From contig OZ234501.1 of the NCBI GenBank assembly GCA_965153455.1, positions 10,044,001-10,108,000 of the forward strand: a stretch of 64,000 bases of DNA, given 5' to 3'. This DNA is from Sphagnum compactum. Lineage: Eukaryota; Bryophyta; Sphagnopsida; Sphagnales. Below are positions 13,020-24,151 of the stretch, one piece after another. Numbering within the stretch: the stretch's first letter is position 1; every line of letters begins with the position of its first letter. A program made the position numbers and the translations under genes. The notes below the pieces were generated by a model, which had not been told where the DNA came from, did not search any database, and worked only from the letters and a program-made list of their open reading frames with translations.

Positions 13020-15700
13020 ATTAAATGCTTATGTGGTCATGAGTTGATTAGCCTTGAAAATTTCAAACAAAAGCAAGGTTTTTCCCTACAATTGTTCTAA
13101 TATAAAAACCCAAAAACTAGATTCATCTTGAGCCCTACAACTAAAATTGTTAATTTTTCAACTTTGAAGAAATATGAAGAACATACAAGTGTAAAAAAAC
13201 CTTCTAAATAAAGTGTGTATGAAGAAGAATAGAAAGTGTAAAATAACCTTCTAAATAAAATGCAGTTTCAAATTTTAGGAGACTTTTGTTGAGATCAAGC
13301 TTCCTAATAGTTCTTCTTTGTATATAAGATAATTGGATGACATGTAACTTGTACATTTTGCCTTATACATACAAGCACATAGGTTACTTGGCCTTTTACA
13401 TACATATGATAAAATGTGTTGCTTGTGAAATCCATTGTGGAAACAAAATGAATACATCTTTGTAAATTTGTGGATATGATCATTTTTTGACTTGTACATA
13501 TTATCTTACATACAATTTCTTGGAGGAAGCATTTTGGTGGTGGCACTTGTGCATTATGTATTTTGAAATTTGAATTTGCACATTTTATAACTTGTATTTA
13601 CAACTTATTTTGGGAACTTGAATATAGCACCATTTGGTTTGGAGCAACTTTTTATTGAGAACTTGATCTTGGACTTGATACATTTTGGGAAACTTGAACT
13701 TGCAAGTTGATTTTGATATATGGGGAAACTTGCTATTAGGAATTTTAAAACTTAAAATTTGAATAAAGGTTTTTCTTGTTGGCAAAGTTGAATAGACAAG
13801 TCTATTGGGGATTTGTTTTCAAAATATCATCAACTTAATATAAAAAATATATATCACATAAACATTATATAATACAACACATAGATCTCATTAAGAAACA
13901 AAGTCATAGATTTAGGTATTTCATTACAAGCAAAACTAGTGTAATCTAATTAAAAGTTGTAAATACAGTTTTGAATATCAATACTAATACAATATTAAAA
14001 TTGAAAAGTAGCAAATAAATATAAAATTTTGAAGTCATCTTCTTAGTTTGAACTAAAGAATACTTTATTATCAATTAGAAATAATAAAATAATAAAATAA
14101 AATATTAAGATTTCATTTATTAAATTCCATATTTTCATCATTTCTAAAATATTAAATAACAGGAAAAATATGAAGCATAATTATAAATATTGAAATTAAA
14201 ATATTAAATTACCAATACATTATATAATTTTTAAGTTTTTAATTTTTAAAAAATAAATAAATAAAAAATATTCAAGTATAATTTCAAATATAATAGTGTA
14301 AAAAAATTAAATAACAAATTAAATCTTATTTCTATATTGTAGTTTTATATTAACAAAAGAAATGACAATCAATTATATTAGTAATTGTTAATAAATATTC
14401 AAATTTTAATTCTCATGTTGACATTTATTTATTAGTATTTAAATTATATATCCATATTAGAAATTTGTAATTTAGGAAGTGAATATTATCATTAAAATTA
14501 AAATTCATAATTTACTGAAATTAACCCTAAATTTTAAGTCCTAGTTGTATTGATATTATAACCCTGAAATCCTAATTGTTCTAAACCTTAAACCCTAATA
14601 AATCAAAACTTAAAATACACCAACTTGATTATACATTATTTACAATACATAAATATTTAATGCAAAATATTTTATGTTTTGGATTCGAAAACATATTAAT
14701 ATTTTGCATTTTTGATTTGAAGTTTGTTTCAATTACATTTTATATAAAAATAAATTAATAAATTGAATTTTATTCAAAGCTTAATGTACAACATGGATAT
14801 AGATATTGAATTAAATAAAGTTGCTCTTCAACAAATTATTAATTTTTGTTACAATGTGGGTGATTATTTATTTGATGCAATAACATATTTATTAAAATAT
14901 TCAATGAAAATGACACAAAAAAAATTATGTTTCATTTGTTACAATGTTTAACCCTTGGCACACTTAAAGCCTTAGAATGTCATAGATGAGAATTAAAATT
15001 TGAATTTTTGCATGATTTACATCATGGCCAAGCAAATGATGAAAAAACTTATATATACAAGATGTCAATATTCGGTCTAGGATGGTGGATTGTGGGGTGA
15101 TTTTGCCATCTATTGTATATCTAAATATTTGCAATGCTTCATTCATGTTTCAAGTAAGAATAATGGTGAAAGTTGAACAACAAAATGGATCAATAATTTT
15201 AAAACTTAGTGTATGGAAGTAATCATTTTGAACTTGAGGACATATATTATCAAACTACAAATATTTCAAACAATTATAATCATGATATAAAAGATAAAAT
15301 GTCTAGCAATGACAATGTGAATAATAATAAAAATAGTGAGAAAAACATGTTCATAATTTAAAAATATTTTATTGGAATTAAAAATTAAATAATAATTTTA
15401 TTTAAAAAAACCATATAATTGGCTGCCACAAGAAATTACATTAATTCATTAAAAAAGATCCACATCTTCCTTTAAATGCATTACAAATTAAATGATACCT
15501 TAAACATCTTGAATCTAAACATGATAATAGATATTGTAATTGATATTTTTTTCTAAAAATGGTGAATATTTTTTTGATAATGTAATTTATTTCCAACTTC
15601 AATAGAATCCATTGCAAATCATTAATTGATAAATTCAAAACTCAAATCAAACATTAAATCACCTTTGTTTAGTAAAATTTGTTGCAAATTATGATATGAA
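13020..15700. other. Very AT-rich intergenic DNA
   Basis: Composition is extreme in A and T at 13800-14750, with no gene-like pattern. Short frames at 14763-14951 and around 15060-15140 look protein-like and may be parts of the decayed element that follows, but they could not be matched to a family. Confidence 0.5.
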
Positions 15701-15704
15701 ACAT

Positions 15705-17650
15705 GTAAAAAATGTAAACATGTTAAAATTATTCATTATGTTTCGTTTAACCTCCATAGAGACCTAAATAAATTTATAAAAAGTTTCTTTTATTTAAACC
15801 TTTCAATGGACCAAAATTTGATTTTAAATGTCAACATCTTTCATGGAAAAATGTTTATGGAAATGTAAAAAATGATATTGGAAAAATATAAAAAACAACT
15901 ATATATAATTTTCACATTTCAAATGAGTATGGTGACGAATGGGATAATTTACAATCACATGTACAATAGTACTCCAAAAACAGGGAATAAATGGATGGGA
16001 ATTATTTTTTTGCTGAAATAATTAATGCAAGTTGTAATTTGGCATGAAAACAACCAAGTCTATAAGATTTCCTAAATCAAAACAAGAACACAAGCAAGCC
16101 TAATTCCAAATTTAGATTGTGAAAAAAAAAAAACAAAAAAAATTGACATGTGCAAAACAAGAATCCAACAATATTTTATTGCAAGAACAAAACAAGAATA
16201 AAACAAAGTTATGACAAGAAAACGTACACAAAATTGGTGTTGAACAAATTAAATGTAATCAAAGGTCTTACCTTTATTTATACCCTTTGGGGATTTAACT
16301 CAAGGAACCCTCTATGAAAGCTTTGTCCCCATATGTGGCTTATGACTAAACTAAGAATGGATTTTGAATGAACTAATAATTAACTAAAGTGAATTGACAT
16401 TGAATTAAAAGTGTGATGTTGGCGATGATGTTGACAATGATGTTGGCAATGTCATTTGTGACACAAATAATTCACAAAATGATAAAATGTTTACAAATAA
16501 AAAATAATTGAGATATACAATTTAACATATGAACATTGTTTTAAAAATATGTATATTTAAAAACTTTAAAAGAAAATTGATTCATAATGTTTGTCAAAAA
16601 ATAGATGAATGGATACCATATAAAAAAAATTCATTAAACATGAAAAAACTTAATGATGAATGAAAGCTTATTGTAAATGATATTTTACATTAGAAAATGA
16701 AATATATTTTAAAACCTTTACCTTTATTTTAATAAGATGCCCAAAAATAGAAAAAAAATTCACACAGTTTTGCATCATACAAAATATGTTAAGATATTAA
16801 AAAACTATATATTTTAAATGTTGATCCTATAAAATCAAAAGTCATGAAATTAACATACACAAGAAAAATTGCATTCAACATCAATGGTATAGATTTTGCA
16901 TTTGTTATTCCTTTAAACATAAATTTCAATTCACACTAAAAATATTAAGTGATAATAAAACTTGACATTTAATAAAAACTTATGATCAACTATGAATATT
17001 AGTGATAAATGAAATATCATCAAAGGGTAATAGAATGTTAACATTTATTGATTTTAGATTACGTGCAATAAAACAAGTTCATAATCAATTTATGGGTGGT
17101 CTTGATATTATAATGATAGGTGATTTTTATTAAGCTTCTCTGATTTGAGATTCATAGATTTTTAGATAAAAAATTAATGGATTCAATATTTTAGGTACAA
17201 AATTTCCACATGAAAATGTAAAATATTATGGATTAAAAAATGTTAAGACACAAAATGATTTCCATTTCATTAGCATTTTGAATAGGTTTCAAATTGCTTC
17301 ACAAATCAATGAAGACATAAATTTTATTAAGGATATTTGTTTAAAACCACCACCATGGACAACACATTACACATTTATTTCATACAAACCTTTAGGCCAT
17401 TGTCCACAACAAAATTATATACTAAAAAACACCAAGTCAAACATTCAGATTTGTTGCACAAGAGATTCATTTAAAAATATGACCATTCATTTTAAATTGT
17501 CAATATTGTCAATTCACACATGTGGCCTCCATCAAGAATTACTATTTAAAAAAATATGGTAGTAGAATTGTGTGTTGGAAACTATGTAGCATTATATGGT
17601 ACCTTGTAGTAATAGATAAGATCTAACGTGTTAAAGAACACCAAATGCTC
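15705..17650 (+). pseudogene. Decayed Helitron/PIF1-type DNA helicase
   Basis: Several frames, broken by stops and shifts, together give the order of a PIF1-superfamily helicase of the kind fused in Helitrons. Around 15770-15900 there is KKFLLFKPFNGPKFDF, then QHLSWKNVYGNV, like the LF-P-F block upstream of the helicase. Around 16840-16920 comes KLTYTRKIAFNINGIDFAFV (motif Ia region). Around 17010-17120 comes INEISSKGNRMLTFIDFRLR and GGLDIIMIGDFY, matching Walker B (usual I-D-E-I-S-M) and motif III. The 17191-17560 stretch has NDFHFISILNRFQIASQINE and later CGLHQELLFKK. The Walker A loop was not found. A Rep (HUH nuclease) domain was not recognised, so a stand-alone PIF1-like origin remains possible. 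Confidence 0.7.
16266..16480 (+). repeat. Dispersed repeat copy within the helicase relic (pair with about 54715-54860)
   Basis: The block ctttatttatacc(c)ctttgggga is followed at similar spacing by gaactaataattaactaa-type sequence. The same order occurs at about 54719-54860. The two are diverged copies of one repeat, which here seems inserted between parts of the helicase relic. Confidence 0.5.
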
Positions 17651-19550
17651 TTCTCTCATGAAGCATTATATCATTAAATCAGAACATTTTCATATGAATT
17701 CTTTTATAAAAAAAAGTGCAATAAATCAATCATATTTATTGGATTTTTAATCATCCTATATTTGATTTTAAAATTAATAGAAATGGTCTAGCCAACATGT
17801 TGGGAGGCCCAATTGGCAAGGTGTTGGTAACACTCAAGTTAGGCCTCATGCTAGAGGACAAAGTGGGGCTTGTTTACCTTCTCATTAGTGAATATTTTTT
17901 ACCTATTAGTCTTTTTAACAATGCTCTATCAAGGGTTCACCTACCCTAAGACTATTATTCACACATCTCCCTATTTTCACCCAAGTGATAGTGTTAAAGT
18001 TCAAGCTCCACATGAGAAGAAGATTGCCAGTAAAAACTAACATTGGTTCCAGTCTTGGTTAGTAAGAACCAACTCTGAACCAAGGACTTTGAAAATCAGA
18101 AGCCAATTTTTACTTAAAAATACCTGGTTTACAACCCAGAGTTGTCTAAATCTTCCTAGGGTTGGTGGTCATTTTTTTTTCCCCATCTACTATGGATGAT
18201 TGCCACTTAGTCTATATAAAATATTGGGACTTTCATGTTTGTTTTCCTCATAATAATGTGAGGAACTAACTATAAAGCATCTAAAAAGAAATAGGGTAGG
18301 GTAAGGTTAGTGTGCTGGCCCTAGGTAGTTAGTTAATTGATTCAAAAAACCCCAATAGAGAGGGCATAATGAGTTAGGTCACCACCATTTATAGTTGCAA
18401 CCATTGGAGGTCTCCCATTAAACCCCCACTAAAGTTGATTTTATGTTTCACCATGTATTGGCAAAAACTTGGGTTGTGTAGGGTTTAGGGTTTTTTTTAG
18501 GGTAAGTAAGAAAATAAGTGGACAACTAAGTAGGTAGGTACATGTAGAGATGGAGGAGGTTGATTGTTAGCAAATAAGGTAAAAAGGCTAGTGAGTTGTT
18601 AGTAGGTAGGTAGTAAACACAGGAACTGAGCTACCCATCATTACAGTGAGGAGGTCAGGCAACTGGAACCCAATGAAAAAGTGTTTTGAACATGTACATC
18701 CATCATCCATCCCACCTTTGTGGTGTCTGCTGCTGGGATTAGGGTTTAGGGTTTAGAGAGAGATGCTGAAAACCTTTTGAAAGGAAAAAACATTCAACAA
18801 AGCACAAAAAAAGCCAACCAAAAAAAAACAAAAACACCCATTTTGCAGAAAGTTAGTTTTGATTCCTCTGTGAAGCATCTCTCATGCATTCATAAATTGT
18901 GTAGTCATTAATAATTTTTTGTTCAGCTTGGGTCATCTCTCAACTGTTTGTTCTAGACTTCTATCTGGTTTCTACATCGTTTCTGCAGCTACCCATTTGC
19001 GAGCCTTTATTACAGTTGCACTCTTTGTTGTTGTTATTGCTCGTCATCACACACACTTGCAGCTTCTCTCTCTCTTTCCTACTACCCTTTCACCCTCGTG
19101 CTGTGTGCTGTATTTATGTGAAATAATTAGATCCTCTTCCCTCCGGCCGCCACCGTCATGTTCAGTGTTCTTTTTGAGAAATTTTTGTTTGTTTGTAACC
19201 AAAGTGGTGATCATCCATAGCAAAGTGATGACAAATGCTGTGCATGTGCGGGAGTTCAGCTGCTCTTGTACACAACCTCATCTATATATATATATATATA
19301 TATATAAGCATACAAGACTGATATAAGAGTATCCCTGCTACGGGCCTACACACAAATTAAAAAGCACAAGGCAGCCAAAAACCCAAAAAAAAACCTTATA
19401 AGGTTGGAATTTTTCTTCTGGCTAAAAATTGTGATTGATTATCACATCTTTCCATTCCTAGATAATCATATATCCATCATTAGGCTGTTGAGATCACACA
19501 CACATTCTCTCGACTTTCAAACTGACTGTCCCTGCAGCAGCAAGGATCAC
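17651..19550. other. Intergenic; microsatellites and probable promoter of the next gene
   Basis: Contains an A-rich stretch near 18780-18835, telomere-like agggtttagggtttag at about 18738-18756, and a (TA)n run at about 19283-19305. From about 18900 the DNA becomes less AT-rich and pyrimidine-rich, which suggests the promoter/5' untranslated part of the gene at 19811. No coding exon is proven here. An alternative first exon may start at 19559 (MERDPNSSVLLSRQGRNNG). Confidence 0.4.
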
Positions 19551-19810
19551 AATAGCATAATGGAAAGAGACCCTAACTCCTCCGTCTTGCTCTCGAGACA
19601 AGGAAGAAACAACGGGGTTCTTTGAGAGAGACTGACTTGCTACATGTCTATGTGAATACTTACTTGGGTGGTACATTTTTTTTTGGGGGGGGGGCGGGTG
19701 TGTAGTGTACACATGAGTTTTAGTTTTGTAGGTTTTGGTGCAGAAAGAGTTAGCTTTCTGTTCCTTTTCTCATATTATTCTGTTGCTGCTAGACACAATA
19801 TCAATATACT

Positions 19811-21492
19811 ATGCTGAATCTTCAGTACTCATTGCAGCTTGTAAATCGGCAATGGAACATTTGGTTGCAAGCTCATGTGTGCACAGTAGTAGCAGGTGCT
19901 CATGTACTGCTTTTGACAACAGTTGTAGTTGGAGCATTCTTGTGGGGATACAATATAAGTATGGCTCCAGTACTACACTCCCACCATTCTTCTCCCCAGT
20001 TGCATTCTTTATATTCTTAATAGGATGCAGAAGTTTTGATGATTTGGGTGGTACCTCATGGGCTCATCAATGCTGTAGTTTCTAGATCCCCACTTTTGCA
20101 GGATTCTCTGCATGTGTGTGAGCTCAACAGTTTTGAGAGGTCATCTGAATTTTATGTGGAGTACTAGTGGGTGCAATGTTGTTCAGCTCTTCTCACATGA
20201 GCTTCAAGTTGTTTGCACTTGCAATAGCAGACACAGTTGCTGATCAGCAATAGTAATATGCCGTGTATTTTATCCATTGCTGAAGTTTGATGACTTTTGT
20301 CATATTGCAGTCTCCAGGAAATACAGGATTAAGCATGACCAAACACAATGTTCTCCAGAGCAGTCTGCAGCAGGTCATGAGAACAGGATGACCAACTGCA
20401 AGTCCATGGAGGTCATCAAGGCAGCGGCAGCAGCACTGAATCAGCAAACAGATCACCATCCAGTTGTGTTAATTGAGCCCACTGCAATGGGTTCACCATG
20501 TCTGTTTGATTCTGCAGGAGATGTTTCCACTTATGTTCAGGTGATCAGCTGTATGTCCATTGAGAAACTTATTCAACTAGAATATTAAGTCTGGTTATGG
20601 CAGAATCTTCAGAGAGGGAGCTTTCCAAATCGAGAGAGAGAGTAGTAGGCTGGGTTTTTTCTCACAGGATCAGAAGGTTTGTTTGCTTGGAAATTTTAAG
20701 CGATTTCTGCAGCTGGCACCAGAGTGTGAGGCAGCTGGTTTTGTCAAGAGAGTAGGTAGGAGTTTAGTTTTCTGATGACAGCATTTTGGTGATTTGCAGG
20801 TAAAAAATAAGGAAGTTGCCCACAAGTTCAGAATGGGATCCACACCCAAAACAACTCAAGTGACCCAGAGTTCCTCCACAAATGTTCTGAAGAGCCTGCA
20901 AGAAAGTGATCAAATGGTGCCCTGTGCCATCTTCACCCAATCATCCATGACTATTGGAACAGATCATGAACAAGATACAGAGCTGGATTTGGACTACTTG
21001 GAATATGAGCGGCATGTGCGAGCTCAGATGGAATTTAGTGCAAAGGGCTATAAATCTGTAAACTGCAAGCTGCAACAACCAGCCTGGAGAAGAAGCCTTT
21101 GCATGTTTTGGCAACGATCCAAGCTGAGAAGTCATGGGATGAGGGTTTTTGGCATTGATCAGAGCTGTATAACAACCACCCCACCACCACCAGATCATGT
21201 AGTGGACAGCTTGAGAATAGTAGTTGACAAGCTGCAAAGACCTGCAGGTAATTCAAACTTTCCTGGAAAAATTAGGGTCCCTTTCAATTTATCTCCTCTT
21301 TATAACACTACTGATTTATCTGCACTTCCCACCAAAAACCACCCATCATCTTGCCGACGTCCTGCATTCTCAGAGCAAATCTTTGGAGGGAAACCCTCAG
21401 ACAGGAATGATATCAATGGATCTCCCTATGTGCCATTGCATCGAATGCAACAACAACAACAGATGGCCTCAAGTCCTCTATACATTGTATAG
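19811..21492 (+). CDS. Unrecognised single-pass membrane protein, 3 exons, about 356 aa
   Basis: Exons 19811-19958, 20311-20540 and 20800-21492 join in frame through GT-AG introns of 352 and 259 bp. Acceptors are catattgcag and gatttgcag. The first exon has one hydrophobic helix, about residues 23-45, containing AHVLLLTTVVVGAFLWGY, followed by basic residues (SRKYRIKHDQ), which suggests N-out or short-lumen topology. The rest is polar: an alanine run (KAAAAALNQQ), an acidic patch (DTELDLDYLEYERHVRAQ), a basic W-rich patch (WRRSLCMFWQRSKLRSHGMR), PPPP and QQQQQ runs, and a C-terminal SSPLYIV. I recognise no family. The start is uncertain: 19811 reads straight into the helix, but a spliced start at 19559 with acceptor at about 19837 is possible. 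Base composition is more GC-rich than the flanks, as expected for exons. Confidence 0.6.
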
Positions 21493-22940
21493 ACCAGACC
21501 AGGCTTCGGATGAGGCAAATAAAAAAATGTTTCAAAGGTGTTGATCAATTTTTAAACTTGCACACCTTCCGTGACCTTCAATGGATTCTTTGAGTACTCA
21601 ATGAAATCAAACATCGGGAATTTGATTTCAGTATATGAGTTGGGTCATGGGGTAATAAATATAATTGAGATTACAAGTAGATAATTGAAATGGAGGCGAA
21701 TCAAGCAATGCAAGTTTCAAAACTTGGGTTTAAAGGGGTAATTAAGAAAGATCCCAAGATTTCAATCTGGCTAAGAATATCATAACAAGCTTGAATATAT
21801 ACATATGTGCTGAGTTTCTGGTATCTTTTCATCTAGTATTATCAAAGCTCCAGATGGATATGTCAACTTTGAGGGCTTTTGATTAAACTTCAAGGGATTT
21901 TCAAGTCATTTTGTCTATGGTTTCTTCTCATTGTTATTCCCAAAAAAATACTTTTGTCATTTTCAAGGGTTGACCTATACGGTTGGGTGAAACTTTGCCA
22001 TGCAATATGATAGTTTGTCTGTTTGTTGACTACATACACTTGCTGCAAAAATGTTATGGTATTTTTGTATGTAGGAACTTGCAACTCCTAAGAGATCATC
22101 AGCCTTTCATGAAATTCAAGAACTGTAGAATTGATTTTGGTCATTGGGTGAAGTGTACAATAGTAGTTGATACAAGTGGCTAATAGTGGGAAGCAATTGG
22201 TCAATGCTTGACTGGTAGAGCTGTAAGGTGACTGTGAGCACAGCTAGTTGAGAAAACAGAATGGAAAGCTATGATCTATGATCACAGCAGAGCCTAATGG
22301 AAAGACGTCCTAAGTCTGTGTGCCATGACAGTTAGCAAAGACTTTTGCATAGTTGTATTATTGCAATTGTGACATGGTATTTATTTCTATGCTGCTTCTG
22401 AGTCTTGCTGTTGCCTTGAACAATGGACAGAAACCCACCCAAGACACAGAATTTTTTTGTATTATGCTTTGCCCAAAAAATTTGGCAGATTATTACATAC
22501 TTACACCTACACCCACTGTTGGTTGAGAGCTGATGAAGTGAATGGATAGTTATGGCAGCTTTGTTGCTGCTCCTCTTCATGATGAAGGTGAATGTGTGAC
22601 ACTTCAACTCTCATAAGGTTATACGACCGCATGTTGTTTATCTCTGCACTCATTGTCATGCTACTTTCAAAGTGTTTCATGTTGGAGATTTTTGTGCAAA
22701 CTCGTATGTAACAGGTATATATGTTCTATGCTAATTCTGTTACCTATGTGGCCACAAGAGTGTTTTCCACTCTTTTGTGTTTTTCTCTGAATTGCAAAGT
22801 CTATCTCCTGGTGAGAAGAAGATTACACATGAACATTACACAAATCCACATGACAACTATTCCATTAAGGTGGGGGGTAGCTGATTATGCCATTTTCTTG
22901 ACCACATTAAATGACGTAATCTTCAGGTGATTGGTGATAC
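21493..22940. other. 3' flank of the membrane-protein gene; no gene seen
   Basis: Probably starts with the 3' untranslated region. Short frames on both strands have no recognisable content. Confidence 0.4.
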
Positions 22941-22959
22941 AAACACACTCATATGGTTC

Positions 22960-23365
22960 CTGAGAGGAAATTGGTCCCCGCCCGGGGAAATTATTCCATG
23001 ACCCGTGTGTGGCGGGTATCAGGCTGGTACGATTCTTTTTTATAAGAAGATTGGATACCCGTATCATCAGCTGGTATGTTCAAAAGTTGATACCCGCTGG
23101 TTCTCAGGGTGGATCTTTGATTGAAACAACTGCAGTCCTCAACAAAGAAAAAAAAAGCCCAGAACTGGGTCTCACGTATAACCGTGGTTCTTCAAAAAGT
23201 AACCAAAATAGCCTTCCAAATGTCTGGAAAGGAGTCGACTCTTTCGCCGGTTCTTTCAGGAAGACTTGCAGTTGGGCAAGGGTTGGAAATCATGAGAACC
23301 GGAGGTTCTTTTATCTGAAAATTTTCCAAATTACTGGAACCAAAAGTTATTAACAAAATTGAATA
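22960..23365. repeat. Dispersed repeat: GGTATC-type element and GGTTCTT-rich element
   Basis: The left part (to about 23100) shares gttcaaaagttgatacccgc and ggtat/ataccc words with 8645-9003. The right part (cgtataaccgtggttctt, gagaaccggaggttctt, tctgaaaattttccaaa) is matched by a diverged copy at about 46520-46880 (cgtatagctgtggttctc, tctgaaaattttcaaaa). Open frames on both strands here are by-products of the repeat. Confidence 0.5.
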
Positions 23366-24150
23366 CCTACCCATAAACATAAATTAACATAAAGTTTTAA
23401 GACAAATTTTTCCCATATTTTCCCATGATACCCTCAGTGGCTATAACAAGATAAAATTTGTTTTTTGTTTTTTTGTTAAAATTCCATCCCCAATGCTTTG
23501 TGGAGGGCATTCTCAAAAGCTGTGCCCCTTGGCTATGCCCCAAGTGGGTACTTATTTTGGGAATGCCCTGCTCCTTGAGCATTACCCTACACACATTATG
23601 ATATGATTTCAACACCGTGTGCTCCTGCAATTTCTCTCAATCAAAGCATGGTAATGGTCTAATTGTTTTTCGTCACCTTTCTTCAATGAACTAATCATTA
23701 AATGTGTAATAAGGTTTGGTGGGTTTGTGAAAAGTTTAGAAGACCCATGACAATTAATTGGTAGAAATAGGGTTAAGTATATGTATGTGGCTAAGTAGTA
23801 GGTATTTAAAAACCTGAATTTAAATGAAGTGCACAATGTAATGTGCTGGAACTCTGTAAATAGTTATTACACTTCAACTTCTTAGATAAGTCGGTGAGCA
23901 AACACTTAAGAACTCAAATGAGGTTGAATTTTCACATGTTGTTCCTCTGATTCTCAAGCTCAAAGAACATTTTAAGCTCTCCACCTAGTGCCTCCAATGT
24001 CATAAAAATTTCTCAATTTGTTAAAGGAATGGACAAGAAAGATATGGGGTGTTTGGTGTAAGGGGTTTAATTTTTGATGATGAGTGATTTAAAATAGATT
24101 TGGATTTTGAACTTAAGATCTTTGATTGTTGCATCTTTGTGTTATGAATA
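23366..24150. other. Intergenic; no gene seen
   Basis: AT-rich sequence between a repeat and the LINE 3' end. No recognisable coding exon, RNA gene or repeat array. Confidence 0.4.
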
Positions 24151-24151
24151 C

